Part shown: piece after piece, positions 1 through 7,401 of the stretch
Layout of the letters: each line of letters opens with the position of its first letter
Numbering within the stretch: the first letter of the stretch is position 1
DNA from: an uncultured Collinsella sp.
GTDB taxonomy: Bacteria; Actinomycetota; Coriobacteriia; Coriobacteriales; Coriobacteriaceae
NCBI GenBank assembly: GCA_900548255.1
Contig: URKH01000025.1
Location: forward strand, 1 to 25,905
Length of the DNA: 25,905 nucleotides
Direction of reading: 5' to 3'
Translations under genes and position numbers: made by a program
The notes under the pieces: model-generated
The model's input: the letters and a program-made list of their open reading frames with translations, nothing else
Told to the model about the DNA's origin: nothing
Database searches by the model: none

Positions 1-137
1 CGGCCCCGGAGACCCTCCCTGCCGTCACATTGTTCGATCCGTTGTTGTTGCTCGCCGCTTCGCGGCTCGGCGGCCCCGTTCTCCGCGGCGGGGTTGTCTA
101 AGGTTTTTGTTGAAGCTCGGCCATTGGCTCAAATGGA
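1..137. other. Window edge, no gene seen
   Basis: I see no coding sequence here. The stretch from about 50 to 100 is very GC-rich with short overlapping inverted repeats around CCGC-TTCG-GCGG. It may be the untranslated end of a gene outside the window, but nothing supports a specific call. Confidence 0.4.
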
Positions 138-168
138 AACGGGGAACGCATCTGCATCCCCCGTTTTT
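138..168. terminator. Candidate bidirectional terminator
   Basis: AACGGGG (138-144) pairs with CCCCGTT (159-165). On the plus strand the stem runs into TTTTT (164-168). On the minus strand it is followed by a poorer U-tract (TTTCCATTT). It lies just past the stop codon of the phosphodiesterase gene, so ending that minus-strand transcript is its likely role. The weak U-tract on that strand keeps confidence moderate. Confidence 0.5.
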
Positions 169-175
169 GTTGCGG

Positions 176-643
176 TTAGTCTAGGTCAATAAACTTGGTG
201 CTTATAATCTTGCCGTCTTTTACTAGCATTCTGGCCATGGTGGGGCCTCGGGTGCCTCTGGGGTAGCTGGCGCTGCCCGGGTTGAGGACTAAGCAGCGGC
301 CCACCTGGGCTTCTTTGGTTACGTGGGTGTGGCCGTTGATGGCTACGTCTACGGATCCCACCGGAAGGTCTTCGCGGTAGTGGGCTACGGCGAATTTGAG
401 GCCTTCATAGGTAAAGAGCGCAAGACGGTCTACATCGGGGCCGTAGTCGCGGTAGTAATCGTTGTTGCCCAATACGGCCCGTACAGGGGCGATGGTGCAC
501 AGGTGCTCGTAGTCCATCTCTGACGTGAGGTCGCCGGCGTGGATGATCAGGTCTGCGCCCTCAAGCTCATCCAAGAGCGCAGGCGATAAATAGCCGTGGG
601 TGTCCGAGATGATGTCGATACGCTTGGCGCTTGCACTGTTCAT
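176..643 (-). CDS. YfcE/MJ0936-family metallophosphoesterase
   Basis: This 155-residue protein belongs to the small single-domain calcineurin-like phosphoesterases, cytosolic enzymes that hydrolyse phosphodiesters with two metal ions. Metal-ligand motifs are visible in order: SDTHG (Asp14, His16), AGD (Asp38), LGNND (residues 58-62), AHY (His88) and NGHTH (His105, His107). Length matches the family. Many relatives have THGH where this protein has AHYRED, so one ligand region is slightly non-standard. The ATG at 643 has GGAAGGG six to ten bases upstream. The regulator operon's terminator lies only 40 bases upstream, leaving little room for a private promoter, so it may depend on read-through. 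The physiological substrate is unknown. Confidence 0.9.
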   Translation of the reverse strand: MNSASAKRIDIISDTHGYLSPALLDELEGADLIIHAGDLTSEMDYEHLCTIAPVRAVLGNNDYYRDYGPDVDRLALFTYEGLKFAVAHYREDLPVGSVDVAINGHTHVTKEAQVGRCLVLNPGSASYPRGTRGPTMARMLVKDGKIISTKFIDLD

Positions 644-682
644 GGGATCCCTTCCGCAAAAAACGATTCGGCAGATACATGC

Positions 683-733
683 AAAAAAGGCCCCACGGCT
701 CCGCAGACGATGGGTCTACAGGGCTGCGGGGCC
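683..733 (-). terminator. Rho-independent terminator of the regulator operon
   Basis: On the minus strand GGCCCC (728-733) pairs with GGGGCC (689-694), with an inner stem GTAGAC/GTCTGC and a short loop, followed by six U residues (683-688). It lies seven bases past the LytTR regulator stop and ends the glycosyltransferase/kinase/regulator transcript. The next minus-strand gene starts only 40 bases further on. Confidence 0.85.
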
Positions 734-739
734 AGTGCG

Positions 740-1456
740 CTAGAGACTCAAGGCCTTCTTGAGCGGCACGACGCGGCGGCGCGAAACCGGCACGCGTTCG
801 TCGACGCCCGTAATGCCCAGCTGGATGGCGCCCGAGGGCACCGTCTCAACGTCCGTGACGCACGCCAAGTTGACGATATAGCGGCGGTGAACACGGAAGA
901 AGCCAAAGTCGCAGAGCTTGGCCTCAAACTGCGCCAGTGAGGTCGTCGACAAAAAGCGATCATCGACGGTATAGATGCAGGAGTAATCGTCCTTGGCCAT
1001 GATAAAGCGAATGTCGTCCACGGGAATGAGCACCTTGCGGCCGCCCTTTTCCACCGGGATACGCTCGATGGTCACCTTGCTGTCCGTAACCGGCTTGGCG
1101 CGTTGCATGACTTTCTCGATCGCGCGATCCAAGCGAGCTTCCTCGACCGGCTTCATCAGATAATCGACGGCATCCACGTCGAATGCCTCGACCGCATGGT
1201 CGCTATACGCAGTCACAAATACGATCGCCGGCGGATTTTTGAGCTTATGCAGCGCCTCGGCAAGTTGCAGGCCCGAGGCACCGGGCATCGAGATATCGAG
1301 AAACACGACATCCACGCGACTTTCCATAAGCATCTCGATGGCGGAGCGGACGCTCGACGCCTCCGTGATCGTGCCGATCTTGCCCGTTTGCTCGAGCAGG
1401 AAGCGAAGCTCCGAGCGAGCCGGCGCCTCATCATCCACAATCATCGCACGCAGCAT
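740..1456 (-). CDS. LytTR-family response regulator (system 1)
   Basis: A 238-residue two-component regulator. The receiver domain (about 1-120) shows the acidic pair in MIVDDE, phospho-acceptor Asp54 in VVFLDISMPG, and Lys102 in YLMKPVEE. The C-terminal half (about 140-238) is a LytTR DNA-binding domain, recognisable from KVLIPVDDIRFI, FFRVHRRYIVNL and RVPVSRRR. I chose the ATG at 1456 because GAAAGG lies ten bases upstream; an in-frame TTG at 1477 has no comparable site. It follows its kinase by about 70 bases and is almost certainly that kinase's partner. LytTR regulators typically control surface, autolysis, transport or toxin genes; the targets here are not visible. Confidence 0.95.
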   Translation of the reverse strand: MLRAMIVDDEAPARSELRFLLEQTGKIGTITEASSVRSAIEMLMESRVDVVFLDISMPGASGLQLAEALHKLKNPPAIVFVTAYSDHAVEAFDVDAVDYLMKPVEEARLDRAIEKVMQRAKPVTDSKVTIERIPVEKGGRKVLIPVDDIRFIMAKDDYSCIYTVDDRFLSTTSLAQFEAKLCDFGFFRVHRRYIVNLACVTDVETVPSGAIQLGITGVDERVPVSRRRVVPLKKALSL

Positions 1457-1528
1457 AGGGATAAAACCTTTCGTCAACTAACTACGCCGGGCGTCCGTCG
1501 CATGACGTTGAGCCCGTAGCTTTTTATT

Positions 1529-2872
1529 TTACTCTTGAATGTCAAAGATGCTCTCTGACAAATCAAGATGCAGGAGCACCTTCGTGCCCTTGCCCGGCGC
1601 CGATTCGACACGCGTATAGGAGTGCGGCCCAAAAAAGCGATGGATGCGCTCCGAAATATTGTGCATGGCCACACCGGCGCCGCCACCCTGAGGAGAGCTG
1701 GCGTCGGGACGGGCAGAGCGCTCGTCAAACAGTCTGGCGGCGGTACCCTCATCCATGCCCACGCCATTATCGGCCACGGCAATCAAGATTGCATCCTCGC
1801 CGTCTTGGTGAACGGTCACGTCGATCCTCAGGGCGTCGTCATCGCCCATACCATGACGCACGGCGTTCTCGACAATCGGCTGGATCACGAACGCCGGCAC
1901 CAGCGTATCTTCCACGTCCTCGGACACATCGAACGTCGCAAGCACGCGGTCCTCGCCAAAGCGGGCCTTCTCAAAGGTAAGGTAGCGCTTGGTCTGTGCG
2001 ACCTCGCGCGAGACCGGAATAAGCGATCCCGAGTTGTCGAGCGTGGCGCGATAGAACGATGAGAACTCACGAAGCAGTTCGCGGGCCCGCAGCGGGTCGG
2101 TGCGCGTAAACGATGCAATGGTGTTCAGCGTGTTGAACAGGAAGTGCGGGTTAATCTGCGCCTGCAGCGCACGCACCTCGGCGCGCGCTGTGAGTTCCTT
2201 TTGCACCTCGAGCTCGTGGATGGCGAGCTGCGTGGACAAGATCTCGGCAAAGCCCGAGGCAAGCGCGTACTGGGTACGGTCGACGGCGCGCGGGGTCTTG
2301 TAGTAGAACTTGAGCGTGCCGACGGTACGATCGCCCACCTTGATGGGGGCGATAATGCCGGCGGGGACTTGGTTGTGCGAGCCGTCCGAGCCCACGACAT
2401 CCACCATACGGTTGAACGATTGCACGATGCCATGTTCGATAACGTAGCGTGTGGCAAGCGTGTGGATGGGAGTATCGGGCAGCAGTTTTTCCTCAAACTC
2501 GCCCGCGCAGGCAAGCACGTTGTCCTCGTCGGTGATGGCCACCGTCATGGCGCGCGTCTCGGGCAAAATGCGCCGGCACACCAAACGCGCCGACTCCTGC
2601 GTCAGACCGCCCTTAATGTCCTCGAGCATGGCCGAGGCCACCGAGAGCGTCTCCTCGGTGTACTGGGAGCGCACCGAATCGGGATTGAGCGTCAAAAAGA
2701 TAAAGATGCACAGAAAGATGCACAGCAGCGCGCAGGCAATCACCGTGGCGATCGGCTCGATACCGGTCACCAAGGCAAAAATAAAGTACACCAGCACGCA
2801 AATGGCGCATGCAACGGCAATGATGCGAAAGATTGATATTGAACTATCGCGCTGGGCGCGGCGGTCGATCAT
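1529..2872 (-). CDS. LytS/YpdA-type sensor histidine kinase (system 1)
   Basis: A 447-residue membrane kinase. Two hydrophobic helices (about 12-35 and 39-62) are followed by a GAF-like sensory region (about 90-215), the His_kinase module with phospho-acceptor His243 in QINPHFLFNT, and an HATPase domain with Asn336 in VENAVRHG and the G1 box DNGVGMD (368-374). Classical LytS has a longer multi-helix 5TM sensor; this one has only a two-helix anchor, so sensing is probably cytoplasmic through GAF. Its ATG overlaps the upstream glycosyltransferase stop by four bases (ATGA), implying translational coupling. The second kinase in the window (7402-8793) has the same architecture. Confidence 0.95.
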   Translation of the reverse strand: MIDRRAQRDSSISIFRIIAVACAICVLVYFIFALVTGIEPIATVIACALLCIFLCIFIFLTLNPDSVRSQYTEETLSVASAMLEDIKGGLTQESARLVCRRILPETRAMTVAITDEDNVLACAGEFEEKLLPDTPIHTLATRYVIEHGIVQSFNRMVDVVGSDGSHNQVPAGIIAPIKVGDRTVGTLKFYYKTPRAVDRTQYALASGFAEILSTQLAIHELEVQKELTARAEVRALQAQINPHFLFNTLNTIASFTRTDPLRARELLREFSSFYRATLDNSGSLIPVSREVAQTKRYLTFEKARFGEDRVLATFDVSEDVEDTLVPAFVIQPIVENAVRHGMGDDDALRIDVTVHQDGEDAILIAVADNGVGMDEGTAARLFDERSARPDASSPQGGGAGVAMHNISERIHRFFGPHSYTRVESAPGKGTKVLLHLDLSESIFDIQE

Positions 2873-4056
2873 TCGGCCCCCTCCAGGATACTGATCAGTT
2901 GTGCGTCACGCCAAAGCCCGTCCATGATCTTGGGCCAAAAGCTCTGGAAACGCAGGTAGCTTGCAGCGTTTTGGCGCGCATAGGCCTTTGCCTCGCCGAT
3001 ACCATGGCGCCAAATGCGCAGGTAGCCCTCATGCTCGCGGGTAAACACGCTGCGGACCATAGCGGTCTTGCGCACGCGGTCGTCGAGCTCGCGCGAAATC
3101 CACGGGCCCGGGTAGGGCATGAGCGATGCCGCCGTAACGGGGATGAGCTCCTTTTGATGCGCGGCGAACGTCAACTTGGCCCGTTCGTAGTACCAACGGT
3201 ATACATCCTGCATAAAGCGCGGTGAGCGCGTTTCGGACTCCGGAGGCAGATGGCGCACGGTCCACTCGTTATCAAACCACACGTCGTAGCCAAACATACG
3301 CATGTTAAAGAGGTAATCCAAGTCCTCGCCGCGGGTGATAAACGGGTCAAAGGCCACACGCGTAAAGGCGCGGGCGTGCAGGGCCATCAGGCCGCCGCAC
3401 ACGTAGTTGGAGCGCGAGATGCGGGTGCCCGAGAGCGCCTTTTTCATCCAACGGTTGAACTCGATGCGCTTGGTCCACCAACGATGGCAGATGCCCGCCT
3501 TGTCCGTGGGAGCCAGCGGCGAGCCGTCGCGATCGTAGAAATAGCCGCTCTTGACCAAGATCGGCAAGCCCTGACGCGTCTGCTGCCCCAACGCATAGGT
3601 CGCGCGCTTCATAAAGTCGGCGTCGATGACAGTCTCATCGTCATCCAAAAAGATAACCGCGTCATGCCCCAGCACAGCGGCACAGGCTAGCCCCATGTTG
3701 CGGATGGCACCGTAGCCTCGCAGGCTCACGCACTCGCCCGAACCCTTGGGCGCGATCTGAGCAACCCGGTCTGCGATGCGCGAGGCCTGGGTGTTGGTGA
3801 CAACGGTGACCTTGAGCGTGGGATGCGCATTAACGATTTCGTGCACGCGATGGGATACGTCGGGCGTGACAGAAACCGGACAGACCACCAAGAGAATGAT
3901 GCGCGGAATGTCGCGCACCTGTTCGAGTGAAGTCAGGCAGCGATCGAGTTCCGGGTTGGCGGCGTTGAGCGACGTCGAGTGATCGTAGGTGCCGGGAGCG
4001 TTTGCTTGGGTATCATCGCCCGCCCAATATGTTGGGATCACAACCGTGGCGTTCAT
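2869..4056 (-). CDS. Family 2-like glycosyltransferase
   Basis: A 395-residue GT-A fold glycosyltransferase. It starts with the typical VVIPTYW strand (5-11), has YGAIRNMGL (115-123) at the nucleotide-sugar site, an Asp-rich metal motif FLDDDE (136-141) and the acceptor-side GED (243-245). No membrane helix is evident, so it is a soluble or peripheral enzyme. Donor and acceptor sugars cannot be read from the sequence. The ATG at 4056 is preceded by AAGGAGGG at good spacing; an earlier in-frame start at 4101 would fall inside a hairpin. It is first in an operon with a kinase and LytTR regulator, suggesting that it modifies a surface polymer governed by that system. Confidence 0.85.
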   Translation of the reverse strand: MNATVVIPTYWAGDDTQANAPGTYDHSTSLNAANPELDRCLTSLEQVRDIPRIILLVVCPVSVTPDVSHRVHEIVNAHPTLKVTVVTNTQASRIADRVAQIAPKGSGECVSLRGYGAIRNMGLACAAVLGHDAVIFLDDDETVIDADFMKRATYALGQQTRQGLPILVKSGYFYDRDGSPLAPTDKAGICHRWWTKRIEFNRWMKKALSGTRISRSNYVCGGLMALHARAFTRVAFDPFITRGEDLDYLFNMRMFGYDVWFDNEWTVRHLPPESETRSPRFMQDVYRWYYERAKLTFAAHQKELIPVTAASLMPYPGPWISRELDDRVRKTAMVRSVFTREHEGYLRIWRHGIGEAKAYARQNAASYLRFQSFWPKIMDGLWRDAQLISILEGAE

Positions 4057-4078
4057 ACCTTTACCCTCCTTGCAACAC

Positions 4079-4113
4079 AAAAACGGGGCGCCGCCAAACA
4101 CAGGCGACGCCCC
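4079..4113 (-). terminator. Terminator-like hairpin in the glycosyltransferase leader
   Basis: On the minus strand GGGGCG and CGCC arms pair across a seven-base loop, with one mismatch, and five U residues (4079-4083) follow. It could end the transporter transcript starting at 5489. However, the ribosome binding site of the glycosyltransferase begins about ten bases downstream, leaving no room for a promoter between them. Any transcript of the operon must therefore cross this hairpin. Confidence 0.75.
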
Positions 4114-4130
4114 GCGACCTAGCTGATTCC

Positions 4131-4136
4131 ATCATA
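4131..4136 (-). promoter_or_regulatory. Possible -10 element before the glycosyltransferase operon
   Basis: The minus strand reads TATGAT here, close to a vegetative -10 box, with no convincing -35 hexamer 16-18 bases upstream. If used, transcription would start near 4124 and the mRNA would begin with the hairpin at 4085-4113. Confidence 0.3.
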
Positions 4137-4238
4137 CCCACTTGGGCTAAACATTGCTCGGAAGTCAGAATGATTTATGCGGCTACTTCCAAAAGAGTAC
4201 TGTAGATAGGCACAATTGCTGTACTGAGCCCGGTTGCC

Positions 4239-5489
4239 TTACGCTGCCGCCTGAGTCATGCGGGACAGGCGGACCAGCAGCATAAAGCCAACAACCAGCA
4301 GCACGCCAATGGAAAGGACGCCCAGCGACGGGTTGCCGGTCAGCGAGGTGACGACCGACACTAGAAAGGTGCCCATGACGCTTGCATAACGACCAAAGAT
4401 GTCAAAGAAGCCGTAGTACTCGTTGGATTTTTCTTTAGGGATAATGCGGCCAAAGTAGCTACGGCTGAGCGCTTGCACGCCGCCCTGGAACAGGCCGACC
4501 ATAATGGCAAGCACCCAAAACTCAAAGGCGGTCTTTAGGAAGAACGCGGCGAACAGCACAATGCCCATGTAGGCGGCGACCGCCACCAGAATCATGTTGA
4601 GCGTGCCCACGCGTCCGGCGAGCTTGCCGTAGATGATGGCGGACGGAAAGGCCACAAACTGCGTGACGAGCAGCGCCAGCACCAGCTGGGTCGAATCGAT
4701 ACCCAGAGCCGAGCCGTAGCTGGTTGCCATGGAAATGACCGTGTGCACACCGTCGATGTAGAAGAAGAACGCGATCATGTAGACCAGCACGGTCTTGTTG
4801 TGGGCGATCTCGCGCATGGTGTGTCCGACCTCGGAGAACACACCGCCCACGATGTGGCCGATGGTGTCCTGGGGACCGCGCTCGCGACCGTACTTTTGCT
4901 TATAGGTGCGAATGAGCGGCAGGGTAAAGATGAGCCACCAGGCACCGGTGATGATAAACGACAGACGCGTTGCCAGCATGGTGGGGACGCCGAGAGCGGG
5001 GCCACCCATGATAAGCGCCAGGCAGATGATGAACGGCACGGTGGAACCGATGTAGCCCCAGGCATAGCCCGAACTGGACACGGCGTCCATGCGCTCGTCG
5101 GTGGTAATGTCGGGCAGCATGGCGTCGTAGAACGTCATAGAAGAGTTAAGGCCGATGGTGCACAGCACGTACACGGTCAAAAATGCCATGGCGGACATTG
5201 GGATAGCCTGCGCCAGGCAAAGGACCAGGCCCGTGAGGAAGAAGCCCAAGAAGAACTTGATCTTGTTGCCAGCGTAATCGGCAAGCGCGCCCAGAATGGG
5301 CATGAGCATGGCAATGACTAGCGAGGCAATCGTCTGAGCGTTGCCCCAAGCGACCACCAGGTCTGCCGAGGAAGCACCGGTATTGATGGCGTTAAAGTAG
5401 ATGGGCACCACCGAGGTATTGAGCAGCACGAGGGCCGAGTTGCCCACATCGTACATAACCCAGTTACGCTCGAGCTTGGTGTATTTCAT
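4239..5489 (-). CDS. UMF1/Atg22-like MFS transporter
   Basis: A 416-residue membrane protein with about 12 hydrophobic segments. The N-terminal signature WVMYDVGNSALVLL resembles the W-x-x-YDxxNSA motif of the UMF1 (Atg22-like) branch of the major facilitator superfamily. Other MFS features include GALADYAGNK (about 66-75) after helix 2 and SRSYFGRIIPKEKSNEYYGFF in the second half. Relatives are annotated as exporters or vacuolar amino-acid effluxers; the substrate here is unknown. The ATG at 5489 has GAAGGGG about nine bases upstream. It follows the phospholipase-like gene by about 100 bases in the same orientation and may share its transcript. Confidence 0.9.
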   Translation of the reverse strand: MKYTKLERNWVMYDVGNSALVLLNTSVVPIYFNAINTGASSADLVVAWGNAQTIASLVIAMLMPILGALADYAGNKIKFFLGFFLTGLVLCLAQAIPMSAMAFLTVYVLCTIGLNSSMTFYDAMLPDITTDERMDAVSSSGYAWGYIGSTVPFIICLALIMGGPALGVPTMLATRLSFIITGAWWLIFTLPLIRTYKQKYGRERGPQDTIGHIVGGVFSEVGHTMREIAHNKTVLVYMIAFFFYIDGVHTVISMATSYGSALGIDSTQLVLALLVTQFVAFPSAIIYGKLAGRVGTLNMILVAVAAYMGIVLFAAFFLKTAFEFWVLAIMVGLFQGGVQALSRSYFGRIIPKEKSNEYYGFFDIFGRYASVMGTFLVSVVTSLTGNPSLGVLSIGVLLVVGFMLLVRLSRMTQAAA

Positions 5490-5590
5490 GGACAGGGCCC
5501 CTTCGTATTCGCCCGATATGCAGCTAGTTCATCGTACCCCAATTGTCCAGAGGCGCCGGTAAGGATTCGGCAAAGGGGCACGCACGAGCC

Positions 5591-6535
5591 CTACTCCTCG
5601 CGGTCGAACTCTTCGTCGGCACCGAGCACGCGACCGCTGTAATTGACGTGGTTGGTCACGGCTTCCATATCGCCGGTCTCGATAAAGCGGGCGACCGTGC
5701 ACTCGTAATCGACCAGCGCGCGGTCAAAGACCTCGGGGAAACTCTCGGTCGAGACTTCATCAGTAAAGGGGTTCTTCCATGCCAAGTGGCCCAGGTTGCC
5801 GGTACGCTCGGGCAGCTCGGTCGTCACGCGGTGCGCAAGGCCGTCGAGCAGCGAATAATCGTGCACCAAGCCCTCGAGCAGGGCAATCGCGCGCGTCTTG
5901 GCCGAACCGGCCGGCTCGATAGTACGGTAGAGCAGCTGCATGTCGGCTACGGCGCCGGCGTACTCCCCCGCCGGGATGTCGATACCGTACACGCGCCCGG
6001 CGACGTAGCTCATCAGCACGCCGGCAACGCGATTGATGCGGTCGGTAGCGACGATCTCGCCCGCCGGCGGATAATCCTCGACCGTGGCCCCGTCACGTTT
6101 AAGCTGCAGCATCAGCACGTCCAGGTCGCTTTCGAGCACGGCGTGAACTTGACTGCCCGAAGCCTCGAGCTCGGGGTCGGACTCAACAATGCCAAACTGC
6201 TGCTCGTAGACAAAGGGATGGGCATTGCGGTCGAGCACATAGTGCGACAGCAGGCCCAGCGCAAACGCGCGACCCAGATTGGCATCGCGCGGCTGCAGGT
6301 GCGACACGCCATCGCGCAGGCACGAGAACTGGCGCGACATGTGCGAGCGGTGCATGACCTGAGCCAGCAGCGCGCAGTCGGAAACACGCGGTGTCAGAAT
6401 GTGAAAGAAAAACGGGTCGGGGCCTTGGTTGCCCAAGATAAAGGCAATGCGCTCTTCATCGGACGTGATGACGCCCTGCGGAAGACGGTCGATGCTTTCC
6501 TCGCCAAACAGATGATGGGTGATAAGCGCGGGCAT
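5591..6535 (-). CDS. Zinc-dependent phospholipase C-like protein
   Basis: A 314-residue protein of the Zn_dep_PLPC family. The N-terminus MPALITHHLFGEE is typical, followed by GNQGPDPFFF (about 35-44) and LSHYVLDRNAHPFVYEQQ, which carry the His and Asp residues expected to bind metal. No signal peptide is apparent, so it probably acts inside the cell, unlike secreted clostridial phospholipase C. The ATG at 6535 has GAAAGGA upstream at proper spacing, better than the in-frame start ten codons earlier. The minus strand has a CATAAT -10-like element near 6570-6575. The substrate is not known for most bacterial members. Confidence 0.85.
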   Translation of the reverse strand: MPALITHHLFGEESIDRLPQGVITSDEERIAFILGNQGPDPFFFHILTPRVSDCALLAQVMHRSHMSRQFSCLRDGVSHLQPRDANLGRAFALGLLSHYVLDRNAHPFVYEQQFGIVESDPELEASGSQVHAVLESDLDVLMLQLKRDGATVEDYPPAGEIVATDRINRVAGVLMSYVAGRVYGIDIPAGEYAGAVADMQLLYRTIEPAGSAKTRAIALLEGLVHDYSLLDGLAHRVTTELPERTGNLGHLAWKNPFTDEVSTESFPEVFDRALVDYECTVARFIETGDMEAVTNHVNYSGRVLGADEEFDREE

Positions 6536-6627
6536 AATGATCCTTTCGATTTCATTCGATGCCACCCATTATGCCCACCGCGCGCCCATACCAAACCTGC
6601 GATGGTAAACGACGGCACGCAAGCCTC

Positions 6628-7362
6628 TTACGCAAGCCCCAGGTGCGACTTGACCTCGGCGGCACGACGACGGGACACCGGCACCGTCGAGCTCACGCGG
6701 TCGAGCCTGAGCTCCATCAACCCCGTGGAGCCAATCTCAACATTGTGCACGTCTTCCAAATTGACCAGATAGCTGCGATGGACGCGGATAAAGCCCTCGG
6801 AGCCCAAGCGACGTTCGAGCGAAGAGATCGACTCATTAATCAGATATGTTCCCTCGGCGCAGACGGCGTTGCAAAAATCGGCACGCGCCTCAAAGTAGCA
6901 GACATCCGCCACGGGGATGAACACCTTTTTGCCCCCGCGGTCCACCGTCAGACGCAAAGGCTGGCGCGGAGCGTGGATAACACGACGGACGCCCAAGGCC
7001 GCCTCGATCTTGTCGAGTGCCTTTGACAGGCGTGCGTCCTCAACCGGCTTGACGACATAATCGACGGCATCGAGGTTATAGGCATCAGCCGCATACTCGG
7101 CAAATGCCGTCACAAACACCACCACCGGCGGCGTCTTTAGGTTTTGCAGGGTCTCGGCTAGCTCAATTCCCGAGCGGCCGGGCATCGTGATATCCAAAAA
7201 CAGCACGTCGGGCTTGTTCGACAGAATCGACTCCACGGCCTCGGTGACATTGCCCGCCTCGGCAATCTGTCCCACACGTGCATCCTTTTCCAGCAGATAA
7301 CGTAGCTCAGCCCTAATATGAGGCTCGTCATCAACCACCAAGATGTTCCATCCCTCGGACAT
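6628..7362 (-). CDS. LytTR-family response regulator (system 2)
   Basis: A 244-residue regulator of the same design as the one at 740-1456. Receiver: VVDDE (about 9-13), phospho-acceptor Asp57 in VLFLDITMPG, Lys105 in YVVKPVED. LytTR domain from about 145: KKVFIPVADVCYFEA, FIRVHRSYLVNLEDV and TVPVSRRRAAEV. The ATG at 7362 has GAGGGGAAG upstream; the longer reading begins at TTG (7389) without such a site. It follows its kinase by about 40 bases. Similarity to the first regulator extends over both domains, indicating paralogy and possible overlap of DNA sites. Confidence 0.95.
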   Translation of the reverse strand: MSEGWNILVVDDEPHIRAELRYLLEKDARVGQIAEAGNVTEAVESILSNKPDVLFLDITMPGRSGIELAETLQNLKTPPVVVFVTAFAEYAADAYNLDAVDYVVKPVEDARLSKALDKIEAALGVRRVIHAPRQPLRLTVDRGGKKVFIPVADVCYFEARADFCNAVCAEGTYLINESISSLERRLGSEGFIRVHRSYLVNLEDVHNVEIGSTGLMELRLDRVSSTVPVSRRRAAEVKSHLGLA

Positions 7363-7401
7363 ATGCGCTTCCCCTCTTTTTTCTCTCAATCCAACCGCGC
7401 G

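Noticed and set aside
5543..6772. 409-residue plus-strand open frame
   Set aside because: It is antisense to the phospholipase-like gene. It is rich in His, Arg and Val with no domain, as expected for a mirror frame of a GC-rich gene.
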